NCBI GenBank assembly: GCA_947462495.1
Contig: CANHOY010000110.1
Coordinates: 1 to 5,924 of the forward strand
Source of the DNA: Bacteroidota bacterium
Lineage (GTDB): Bacteria > Bacteroidota > Bacteroidia > Chitinophagales > Chitinophagaceae
Reading direction: 5' to 3'
DNA length: 5,924 nucleotides
How positions within the stretch are numbered: position 1 is the first letter of the stretch; every line of letters begins with the position of its first letter. The translations under genes were made by a program, and so were the position numbers. The notes under the pieces are model-generated. The model ran no database searches, had not been told where the DNA came from, and worked only from the letters and a program-made list of their open reading frames with translations. Positions 1 through 5,924 of this stretch are shown here, one piece after another.

Positions 1-1254
1 AAATCGATTGAAAATTATTATCAAGAAACAGGTCGTGCAGGCAGAGATGGATTAGAAGGGAATTGCATTTTATATTATTCTCATAAAGACGTTTCTAAAC
101 TCGAGCATTTTTTAAGAGACAAACCACTTAATGAAAGAGAAGTAGGAGCACAGCTTATTGATGAAACAGTTGCTTTTGCAGAAAGTGGTGCTTGTAGAAG
201 AAGAAGCTTGTTGCATTATTTTGGTGAAAGCTGGGCCGATACCAATTGTGGCAATTGCGATAATTGCTTACATCCAAAGGAAAAAATTGAAGCCAAAGAG
301 CAGTTAGTACAATTATTGAAAGTGATTGAAGTATTGAATGAGCGCTTTGTTGCTGACTATGTAATTCAGGTCTTAGCAGGGGAATACACTCCACAACTTG
401 GATTGTATAGACACGAAAAATTGCCTCTATTTGGAATTGGAAAAGAATACGATAATTTATTTTGGAATAGCATGGTACGCCAAGCCATGTTAGATACGAT
501 GATTGAAAAAGACATTGAAGAATATGGATTGTTGAAAATAACTAGTAAAGGGCATAAATTTTTAAAGAAACCCACAAGCTTTAAAATTGTATTAAACAAT
601 GTTTTTGATGACGCCAATGCAGAGGATGATGAGCAGGAAGAGGCTGATGGAGCGGCTACCACGGACGATGTGTTGTTTGAAATGTTAAAAAGTTTAAGAC
701 AAACTGAAGCCAAGAAAATAGCCTTACCGCCCTTTGTTATTTTTTTAGAAACTTCTCTACAGGATATGGCCACTTTGTATCCTACTACTTTAGAAGAATT
801 GGAAAGATGTCAAGGAGTAAGCAAAGGGAAAGCGATTAAGTATGGTAAGCCTTTTGTAAAAATGATTGAAAAATATGTGGAAGAAAATAATATAGAAAAA
901 CCCGACGATTTTGTTATGAAGTCGGTGGCCAATAAATTTAACCATAAAATTTACATCATTCAAAATGTAGATAAGAAAATTCCATTAGAGACTATTGCAA
1001 AAAATAAAGATCTTAAATTAGAAAATTTATTAGAAGAAATGGAAACCATTGCAGCCAGTGGTACTAAATTAAATTTGGATTATGCTATTGATGAATGGTT
1101 AGATGAATATGATCAGGCGGAAATTTTAGAATACTTCAAAAATTGTGAAACTTCTTCACTTCAAATTGCTCAAGAAGAATTAAGTGAGAACAACTATTCA
1201 TGGGAGCAATTAAAAATTATGCGTATTAAATTCTTAAGCGTGGTAGGTAATTAA
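1..1254 (+). CDS. recQ: ATP-dependent DNA helicase RecQ, C-terminal part (5' end outside window)
   Basis: This is a 3'-5' superfamily 2 DNA helicase of recombination and repair, acting in the cytoplasm. The frame is open from base 1, so about 300 N-terminal residues with the early helicase motifs lie outside the window. Fragment residues 8-17 (QETGRAGRDG) are motif VI, including the arginine finger. A zinc site follows at Cys65, Cys83, Cys86 and Cys89, the RecQ four-cysteine pattern. The winged-helix RQC domain spans about 105-199, an acidic linker about 203-217, and an HRDC domain about 224-297 (core ALPPFVIF). A further C-terminal stretch, about 307-414, resembles the helix-turn-helix extension (HTH_40) common in Bacteroidota RecQ. 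The TTG at 208 lies inside the zinc domain and is not a start. The stop is 1 bp from the stop of the convergent gene. Family assignment is near certain; the boundary of the last domain is inferred. Confidence 0.96.
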   Translation, partial: KSIENYYQETGRAGRDGLEGNCILYYSHKDVSKLEHFLRDKPLNEREVGAQLIDETVAFAESGACRRRSLLHYFGESWADTNCGNCDNCLHPKEKIEAKEQLVQLLKVIEVLNERFVADYVIQVLAGEYTPQLGLYRHEKLPLFGIGKEYDNLFWNSMVRQAMLDTMIEKDIEEYGLLKITSKGHKFLKKPTSFKIVLNNVFDDANAEDDEQEEADGAATTDDVLFEMLKSLRQTEAKKIALPPFVIFLETSLQDMATLYPTTLEELERCQGVSKGKAIKYGKPFVKMIEKYVEENNIEKPDDFVMKSVANKFNHKIYIIQNVDKKIPLETIAKNKDLKLENLLEEMETIAASGTKLNLDYAIDEWLDEYDQAEILEYFKNCETSSLQIAQEELSENNYSWEQLKIMRIKFLSVVGN

Positions 1255-1255
1255 A

Positions 1256-2326
1256 TTAGCGGGTATAATTACTATTCGCACTTAAATACGCATCCACTCT
1301 TTCCCCTACATTTTTCCTTATACTTGTGTAATATAAGTTGTAATCGACAAAATGATAATCCTCACTTTTATATAAAAAGCTACCAAAAAAATGAGGCTTT
1401 GGTGTCCATAAAACACCTCCATGGTTAATAGCACCTACTACAAAGGGGATTATTTTATTAAAATTATAAAGCACAGCTCCTGTGTTTTGGAATCGGTCCA
1501 CTTGAGTTAAATTACTTGACCAAGAAAGAGGGTTGGTGACAATAGCTGTGAATTTTTCTTTTGCAACAAAATTACCTACATATCCTTCATGAAAAGTTCT
1601 CCAGGAGCAAATACATCCTGTTGCATCGGGTTTTTCGCAGGCTTTGAGTGTTGCATAAATTGCAGGGTCGACGGGCATACCTACTAAATAAGCCACTATT
1701 AATTTTTTACTCAAAGGTTTATCATCAAAAAACTCTTTTAATAATCGAATGGCATGAGTGGAACCTTGACTATGAGAAGCAATAATAATGGGTCTTCCAT
1801 TATTATAATGCTCCATATAATATTCAAAAGATTTTTTCACATCTTGATAGGCTAATTCAAAAGCGGCCAATGCATAGCCAGTATCTACTTTATTATTAGG
1901 TGTATAAGATTTTATATGTGCTTGACGATACCTTGGTGCAAAAATTCTACCTGCTTCATTGAATATTGAAGCTTGGTTAAGGATTACATAATAATCTGTT
2001 TTAAGATTGGTTTTGTAATCATTTAAAGAAGCAGTCCATCCATAAGGTTTAGTGCTATCTAAATAAGTAGTAGGGTGCACAAAAAAAACATCAACATTAG
2101 AATTGGGATGATAGCTAGCTTTTAAAGGAGCAGGTATACTATCGGAAGGGTCCTTCTTATCGGGATGAGCAGCCCAATATTGCATATTGCTATAATCAGG
2201 TAGGTCGGCATATATTTGTTTAGCGTATTCAGGCTCCAATTTGCTGTAATTGCTTTGCGCACAGCTACTCATGATGATTAGGACAAAAAGGGGGAAATAG
2301 TTACGCATTAAATTTAAGTTTTTCAT
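1256..2326 (-). CDS. DUF3089 family lipoprotein, putative alpha/beta hydrolase
   Basis: This 356-residue protein has a lipoprotein signal: Lys2, a hydrophobic stretch at about 10-19, then MSSC with Cys22 as the likely lipidation site. The Met at -3 makes the lipobox imperfect. The mature part matches the DUF3089 family as I know it: VDVFFVHPTTY at 78-88, a nucleophile elbow SHSQGS at 184-189 with Ser186 as the probable nucleophile, a cysteine-rich segment (Cys230, Cys238, Cys240) before SWRTF, and a terminal YHFVDYNLYY block at 324-333. There His325 is a candidate catalytic base. The fold suggests an esterase or lipase-like enzyme anchored in the envelope; the substrate is unknown. Met1 is preferred over Met7 because a TAnnTTTG element ends 11 nt before it. 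The gene converges on recQ and diverges from the CHR transporter, so it is probably monocistronic. Confidence 0.85.
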   Translation of the reverse strand: MKNLNLMRNYFPLFVLIIMSSCAQSNYSKLEPEYAKQIYADLPDYSNMQYWAAHPDKKDPSDSIPAPLKASYHPNSNVDVFFVHPTTYLDSTKPYGWTASLNDYKTNLKTDYYVILNQASIFNEAGRIFAPRYRQAHIKSYTPNNKVDTGYALAAFELAYQDVKKSFEYYMEHYNNGRPIIIASHSQGSTHAIRLLKEFFDDKPLSKKLIVAYLVGMPVDPAIYATLKACEKPDATGCICSWRTFHEGYVGNFVAKEKFTAIVTNPLSWSSNLTQVDRFQNTGAVLYNFNKIIPFVVGAINHGGVLWTPKPHFFGSFLYKSEDYHFVDYNLYYTSIRKNVGERVDAYLSANSNYTR

Positions 2327-2337
2327 GATTTCAAATG

Positions 2338-2345
2338 CAAAGGTA
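2338..2345 (-). promoter_or_regulatory. Bacteroidota-type -7 promoter element (TACCTTTG) for the DUF3089 gene
   Basis: Read on the minus strand, this octamer is TACCTTTG, an exact match to the TAnnTTTG -7 consensus of the primary sigma factor in Bacteroidota. Eleven bases separate it from the ATG, so transcription would begin only a few bases before the start codon, giving a nearly leaderless mRNA. No clear TTTG -33 element sits at the expected distance upstream, so the call rests on the -7 match and its position. Confidence 0.5.
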
Positions 2346-2425
2346 AAGTAGCTTGCTTGAATAAGACAGACAGAAGTCCATTTTGTTTAAATAAAAACAG
2401 GGTATGCGTAAAAATTAATATTTTT

Positions 2426-2431
2426 AAGGAG
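2426..2431 (+). promoter_or_regulatory. Shine-Dalgarno-like AAGGAG, far from the TTG start of the CHR transporter
   Basis: AAGGAG is the only strong Shine-Dalgarno-like sequence noticed before a gene in this window. It ends 15 nt before the TTG at 2447, longer than the usual 5-9 nt. An in-frame TAA at 2438-2440 rules out an earlier start for the transporter, so the site either works at long spacing or is coincidental. It directly follows an AT-only inverted repeat at 2410-2425. Confidence 0.3.
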
Positions 2432-2446
2432 CAATTCTAATATACA

Positions 2447-3709
2447 TTGAAATTAATACGTCATATTCCCTTTTTAACGGCTGTTTTCAAACACAGTTTG
2501 ACCGCTTTTGGAGGGCCGCAAGTTCATTTAGGATTAATGCAGCATCGCTTTGTAGACCAACGTAAAGATATTAGCGCAGAGGAATTGATGGAATACAATG
2601 CCTTTTGCCAATTACTTCCTGGCGCTTCTTCTACCCAAACCATTATTTTGGTAGCCCATAAAAGAGGCGGTACGCCCTTGGCTTTTATTACTTTATTAGT
2701 ATGGATTTTACCTGCTACTTCATTAATGGCCTTAGTAGCTATTTTGTATAGCTATTTTGATTTAAAACAAGAACTAAAAAGCTTAAGATTACTACAACCC
2801 ATGGCTATAGGATTTATAGCTAGTGCTACTATTATTTTGTATCAAAAAGCAATTAATAGCACCATCACTAAAGTTATTTTTATTATTAGTAGTTTATTTA
2901 TTTTAATAAGCTTTAAAAATCCTTGGGCCATTCCCTTTGTCATTATTATGGCAGGGGTGGCCACTAATTTTAGTAAGAAAAGAATTCCCAATGACGGGGC
3001 AGCTCCAAAAGCGGTGAAGTGGGGGAGCTTAATTATATTTAGTTTGCTTTTTATGATTGCAGGTTTTTTGTCAGAGCAAGCCTCTAGAAATAACTGGCAA
3101 AATAGAAAGATTTTTAATTTATTTGAAAATAATTATCGTTTTGGTAGTATGGTATTTGGCGGTGGAGATGTGCTTATACCCATGATGTATGAACAATATG
3201 TAGCGAGGCCTAATTCTGAGCACATCAAAAAAAGTAAAAGAGAGGTTTTAAAAATTTCCAAGGAAGCCTTTTTAACCGGATCCGGTATGGTGCGTGCAAT
3301 GCCTGGCCCTGTTTTTTCAGTGGCTAGTTTTACGAGTGCATTATTATTGAAAGACGAAGGAATGCTGAGGCAATTTACAGGTGCTTTCCTAGGAAGTTTA
3401 GGTATTTTTTTACCCAGTTTTTTTATGGTGTTATTTTTTTTTCCAATATGGCAAAATCTAAAAAAGTATGCTATATTTTATAGGTCTTTGGAAGGCATTT
3501 ATGCAGCTGTGGTAGGCATTATGCTGGGTGCTACTTTGTATTTTATTAAAGATATCTTAATTGATATAAACCTATTAAGTAGTTTTACTTTGATGAGTTA
3601 TTTATTTGTGTTGGTAGCAAGTACTTACCTTATTTATACGCATAAAATTGCATCACAGTGGATTGTTGTAATGACTATAGCTTTAGGTTTTTTAACTACA
3701 TTACTTTAA
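2447..3709 (+). CDS. Chromate transporter (CHR/ChrA) family protein, two-domain form
   Basis: This 420-residue inner-membrane protein has the duplicated architecture of long-chain CHR transporters, which export chromate in characterised members; some homologues may carry other anions. The first half has FGGP at 21-24 and LLPGA at 56-60. The second has FGGGDVLIP at 237-245 and MPGP at 285-288. These are the paired FGG and PGP landmarks of the family. Hydrophobic segments lie at about 79-103, 117-132, 142-174, 193-208, 310-333, 349-367 and 379-420. The start is TTG at 2447: the frame has a stop at 2438-2440, and the next Met (31) would remove the conserved FGGP motif. In the first half the usual PGP reads PGA, and the following ASSTQT segment also differs from the second-half repeat. 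No arsenate or chromate resistance gene lies beside it, so the substrate is unproven. Confidence 0.9.
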   Translation: MKLIRHIPFLTAVFKHSLTAFGGPQVHLGLMQHRFVDQRKDISAEELMEYNAFCQLLPGASSTQTIILVAHKRGGTPLAFITLLVWILPATSLMALVAILYSYFDLKQELKSLRLLQPMAIGFIASATIILYQKAINSTITKVIFIISSLFILISFKNPWAIPFVIIMAGVATNFSKKRIPNDGAAPKAVKWGSLIIFSLLFMIAGFLSEQASRNNWQNRKIFNLFENNYRFGSMVFGGGDVLIPMMYEQYVARPNSEHIKKSKREVLKISKEAFLTGSGMVRAMPGPVFSVASFTSALLLKDEGMLRQFTGAFLGSLGIFLPSFFMVLFFFPIWQNLKKYAIFYRSLEGIYAAVVGIMLGATLYFIKDILIDINLLSSFTLMSYLFVLVASTYLIYTHKIASQWIVVMTIALGFLTTLL

Positions 3710-3777
3710 GGATATTCCTAAAAGGTAAAAACCTGTTAATTGTCTTAAGTTCCAGTTAAATTTAATATAAGCTTTCT

Positions 3778-3785
3778 TAATATTG
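3778..3785 (+). promoter_or_regulatory. Possible -7 promoter element (TAATATTG) for the secreted protein gene
   Basis: TAATATTG matches the Bacteroidota TAnnTTTG -7 consensus at all fixed positions but one. It lies 8 nt before the ATG at 3794, an arrangement like the better match before the DUF3089 gene. No convincing -33 element is visible, and chance matches are frequent in DNA this AT-rich. The call is tentative. Confidence 0.22.
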
Positions 3786-3793
3786 CACTCGAC

Positions 3794-4528
3794 ATGAATA
3801 TAAAGCGCAACTTGATCTTATTTTTTTTAATTGTTATGTTTTCCAAGACGAAGGCGCAAAATATAATAGTGAGTGGGGTAGTTTTTGATATTTCAGGAAG
3901 GCGACCCATTGAATCGGTCATTGTTTTTAGCAATAACAATCATGCATTTACCGATTCGCTTGGTAGGTATAGCCTTACCGTCAAATCCAAAGATTCTATT
4001 TGGTTTTCTTTATTTGGTAAAAACACACATAAATATCCATTGGATACCGTAGAAGACCTTCGTAATTTTAATGTGATGATTCATGTGACCGGTTTTGATT
4101 TACCGGAAGTAAGCGTTAGAAATAGCTACTATCGACTAGACTCTATTCAAAACAGAAATGACTATGCACAATTTTTTAATTATCGACCTCCTGGCATTCG
4201 ATTGGGCGGTGGCAACCAACAATTATTAGGTCCAAGTGGGTTAACCATTGGATTGGATTTAGTTGAAATTATTAATATGTTTCGTGTGAAACGAAATCGA
4301 AATTTGCAATTTCTACAAACAAGGCTTTTAAAACAGGAACAAGAGAAATATGTCCAATATCGATTTACGAAGCGGTTTGTAATCAAATTAACTCGTTTAG
4401 AGGGGGAGGAATTGGATCGTTTTATGAATTATTGTAGGCCATCTTATGAAGTGCTTGGTTTATTGAACGACCTCGAGCTGGGTTATTATATAGAAAAAAA
4501 ATACCAAGCCTTTAAAGGCCTAAATTAA
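3794..4528 (+). CDS. Secreted protein with N-terminal carboxypeptidase-regulatory-like domain, function unknown
   Basis: This 244-residue protein begins with a signal peptide: basic MNIKR, a hydrophobic core at about 7-16, and probable cleavage after KAQ at residue 22. No lipobox is present, so it is likely periplasmic or exported. Residues about 25-95 (SGVVFDISGRRPIESVIV, then FTDSLGRYSLTVKSKDSI) form a beta-sandwich of the carboxypeptidase-regulatory-like type, a module common at the N-termini of Bacteroidota TonB-dependent receptors. Here no plug or barrel follows; the protein is far too short for a receptor. The C-terminal half (about 110-244) is rich in charged and aromatic residues, with a likely helical FLQTRLLKQEQEKYVQYRF segment at 173-191. 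I recognise this layout from other Bacteroidota hypothetical proteins but can give no function. No Shine-Dalgarno is visible. It is 84 bp from the upstream gene and 86 bp from the downstream gene, so probably a separate unit. Confidence 0.8.
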   Translation: MNIKRNLILFFLIVMFSKTKAQNIIVSGVVFDISGRRPIESVIVFSNNNHAFTDSLGRYSLTVKSKDSIWFSLFGKNTHKYPLDTVEDLRNFNVMIHVTGFDLPEVSVRNSYYRLDSIQNRNDYAQFFNYRPPGIRLGGGNQQLLGPSGLTIGLDLVEIINMFRVKRNRNLQFLQTRLLKQEQEKYVQYRFTKRFVIKLTRLEGEELDRFMNYCRPSYEVLGLLNDLELGYYIEKKYQAFKGLN

Positions 4529-4614
4529 GTTACCCTTAAGGCATTGGCCGTTCATCTATAATATTTCATTAAAAACTATATTTTGGTTATCTTCAAGCCC
4601 TAAAATTTAGCGTT

Positions 4615-5664
4615 TTGAGAAAAATATCAATTTTAGCTATGGCTTGCACTTTTATGGCATTTGGCTGTAAAAACAAACCAAAAGCTTTCGATAAGTTCAA
4701 TGCCAATGCTCCTGTTACTGTGGATATTGCCATTGCGGCCAACCAACTAGTGGACAAAGTAGTAGAAGTGAATGGGTCTGTAGCTGCCACTGATTTTGTG
4801 GAATTGCACCCTGAAACAAATGGCCGTGTTGTTTTTTTACAAATACCAGAAGGAAAAACAGTACAAGCAGGCACCGTACTTGCTAAATTGAACGATGCCG
4901 ATTTGCAAGCGCAATTAGAGAAAATAAAAGTTCAATTAGAGCTAGCGAATATTAATGAGAAAAGGAATTTACAATTGTTAAAAGTGCAAGGTATTAATCA
5001 AAGTGATTATGATGTTTCATTACAACAAGTAAAAAGTGCTAAAGCCGATTTAGCTTATACTCAATCCTTAATTGATAAGACCATTGTTAAAGCGCCCTTT
5101 ACGGGTCAAATTGGCTTGAGGCAAATTAGTTTAGGCGCATTTATTAATACAGCCACTACCATTGCTACTTTGCAAAAAGTTGATCACTTAAACATAGACT
5201 TTACCTTACCTGAAATGTATGGAAACTATGTAAAAGTGGGAAAGAAAGTTAAATTAGAAGGCATTAGTGAGTCTAAACAGCAATTTACTGCAACCATTAC
5301 AGCCATTGAGCCTCAAATTATAGCCACTACTAGAAATATTAAAGTCCGTGCAACATTGCAAGGTAAAATGCTTCCAGGTGCTTATGTAAAAGTTTACTTA
5401 AGCGATAATATCCAAAAGCCTTCTATTTTGGTACCTGCTAATGTGCTTATTCCGGAATCTAAAAACAAACAAATAGTATTGGTTAAAAATGGTATCGCTG
5501 CACTTGTAGAAGTTCAAACTGGTTATCGAACAGCCACTTCTGTGGAAATTACAAAGGGCGTAAACGTTGGAGACACTATAGTGGTAGCCGGTATGTTGTT
5601 TGTAAGAGACGGTAATAAAATCAAAGTAGGTAAAACGCATTCTATTCTTGCTATTGCAAAGTAG
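4615..5664 (+). CDS. RND efflux pump periplasmic adaptor subunit (membrane fusion protein), lipoprotein
   Basis: This 349-residue HlyD/AcrA-type adaptor would link an inner-membrane RND permease to an outer-membrane channel. The start is TTG at 4615: it gives a basic MRK N-terminus, a short hydrophobic stretch and AFGC with Cys18 as the lipidation site. The next ATG (4639) would leave a signal too short, and an in-frame TAA at 4570-4572 limits extension. The first lipoyl half is at about 60-96 (ETNGRV, PEGKTVQAGTVLAKL). A short alpha-hairpin spans about 97-150 and the second lipoyl half about 151-190 (IVKAPFTGQIG). The beta-barrel follows at about 191-265, then the membrane-proximal domain at about 270-345. 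Length is normal for the family. The permease gene begins 23 nt downstream, so the two are very likely cotranscribed. No regulator gene is adjacent upstream. The substrate cannot be told from the sequence. Confidence 0.93.
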   Translation: MRKISILAMACTFMAFGCKNKPKAFDKFNANAPVTVDIAIAANQLVDKVVEVNGSVAATDFVELHPETNGRVVFLQIPEGKTVQAGTVLAKLNDADLQAQLEKIKVQLELANINEKRNLQLLKVQGINQSDYDVSLQQVKSAKADLAYTQSLIDKTIVKAPFTGQIGLRQISLGAFINTATTIATLQKVDHLNIDFTLPEMYGNYVKVGKKVKLEGISESKQQFTATITAIEPQIIATTRNIKVRATLQGKMLPGAYVKVYLSDNIQKPSILVPANVLIPESKNKQIVLVKNGIAALVEVQTGYRTATSVEITKGVNVGDTIVVAGMLFVRDGNKIKVGKTHSILAIAK

Positions 5665-5687
5665 CTTCAATTAAATAGTATTATTAG

Positions 5688-5924
5688 ATGAATATATCTG
5701 AACTTTCTCTTAAACGTCCGGTACTTGCAACCGTAATGAATATTGCTATTGTAATATTTGGGTTGGTAGGATTTTCTTTTTTAGCATTAAGGGAGTATCC
5801 CGCTATCGATCCTCCTATAGTGAATGTAAGGACTTCTTATACTGGAGCCAATTCAGAAGTAATTCAAAGCCAAATTACCGAGCCACTTGAAAAATCTATT
5901 AATGGAATTCCAGGAATTAGAACC
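5688..5924 (+). CDS. RND efflux transporter permease subunit (AcrB-like), N-terminal 79 residues only
   Basis: The frame is open from ATG 5688 to the window edge; full-length members of this family exceed 1000 residues. Visible are the cytoplasmic N-terminal helix with LKRPVLA at 8-14, the first transmembrane helix at about 12-33, then REYPAIDPPIVNV at 35-47 and TSYTGANSEVIQ at 49-60 at the start of the porter domain. ITEPLEKSINGIPGIR follows at 63-78. These are the standard landmarks of the hydrophobe/amphiphile efflux (HAE-1) type, so a proton-driven drug or detergent pump is more likely than a metal exporter, although 79 residues cannot fix the substrate. It lies 23 nt after the adaptor gene. 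No Shine-Dalgarno is visible before the ATG, which is normal for this phylum. A TolC-like channel gene may follow outside the window. Confidence 0.93.
   Translation, partial: MNISELSLKRPVLATVMNIAIVIFGLVGFSFLALREYPAIDPPIVNVRTSYTGANSEVIQSQITEPLEKSINGIPGIRT

Noticed and set aside
366..773. Antisense open frame of 135 codons opposite recQ
   Set aside because: Its translation shows no recognisable motif, and the sense frame encodes the conserved RQC and HRDC domains. Other antisense frames (155-394, 3745-3939, 4180-4386, 4593-4874, 5398-5670) are rejected for the same reason.
208..1254. A separate 348-codon gene starting at TTG 208
   Set aside because: The frame is open back to base 1 and the upstream codons encode RecQ motif VI and the first zinc-binding cysteine, so this is the continuation of one recQ gene.
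3710..3735. Small inverted repeats after the CHR transporter (AGGA/TCCT and AGGT/ACCT) as an intrinsic terminator
   Set aside because: Stems are only 4 bp and no run of T follows, so a terminator cannot be supported.
4508..4519. Perfect 12-bp palindrome GCCTTTAAAGGC at the end of the secreted protein gene, a possible terminator or operator
   Set aside because: It lies within the last codons, as a hairpin it would have only a 4-bp stem, and no T tract follows. A nearby CCTTAAGG (4534-4541) is similarly weak.
4582..4608. TTTG (4582-4585) plus TAAAATTT (4601-4608) as a promoter for the efflux operon
   Set aside because: The downstream box does not fit TAnnTTTG and the spacing is too short; such matches are expected by chance in this AT-rich DNA. 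A promoter probably lies in 4529-4614 but cannot be placed.
3794..5924. A single operon joining the secreted protein with the efflux genes, as a new export system
   Set aside because: An 86-bp gap separates them, nothing in the secreted protein suggests a role in efflux, and same-strand adjacency alone is not evidence.

Overview
The window looks like an ordinary chromosomal stretch from an AT-rich member of the Bacteroidota, possibly Chitinophagia-like. The phylum is inferred from several things: a RecQ helicase with a long C-terminal extension, a DUF3089 lipoprotein, a small secreted protein with a carboxypeptidase-regulatory-like domain, weak or absent Shine-Dalgarno sequences, and a TAnnTTTG-type promoter element just upstream of a start codon. 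The genus cannot be read from the sequence.

Layout from left to right. Positions 1-1254 (+) hold the C-terminal part of RecQ, cut by the left edge. Positions 1256-2326 (-) hold a DUF3089 lipoprotein of alpha/beta-hydrolase type, tail-to-tail with recQ and only 1 bp away. A 120-bp divergent intergenic region follows; it carries a good promoter element for the lipoprotein and a short leader for the next gene. Positions 2447-3709 (+) encode a two-domain chromate-transporter (CHR/ChrA) family membrane protein with a TTG start. Positions 3794-4528 (+) encode a secreted protein with an N-terminal carboxypeptidase-regulatory-like domain and an uncharacterised C-terminal half. Positions 4615-5664 (+) encode the lipoprotein adaptor subunit of an RND efflux pump, also with a TTG start. 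Its inner-membrane RND permease starts at 5688 and runs off the right edge.

The only clear functional unit is the adaptor-permease pair. With an outer-membrane TolC-like channel, probably encoded beyond the right edge, it would form a tripartite efflux pump. The other genes look like independent transcription units: DNA repair, an envelope hydrolase, an anion transporter and a secreted unknown. No gene-free stretch exceeds 120 bp. I see no tRNA, rRNA, CRISPR array, insertion sequence, integrase or phage gene, and no convincing evidence of a previously undescribed system. The points worth a second look are modest: two TTG starts that gene callers may misplace, a near-leaderless promoter, an unusual leader before the transporter, a divergent motif in the transporter's first half, and the uncharacterised tail of the secreted protein.
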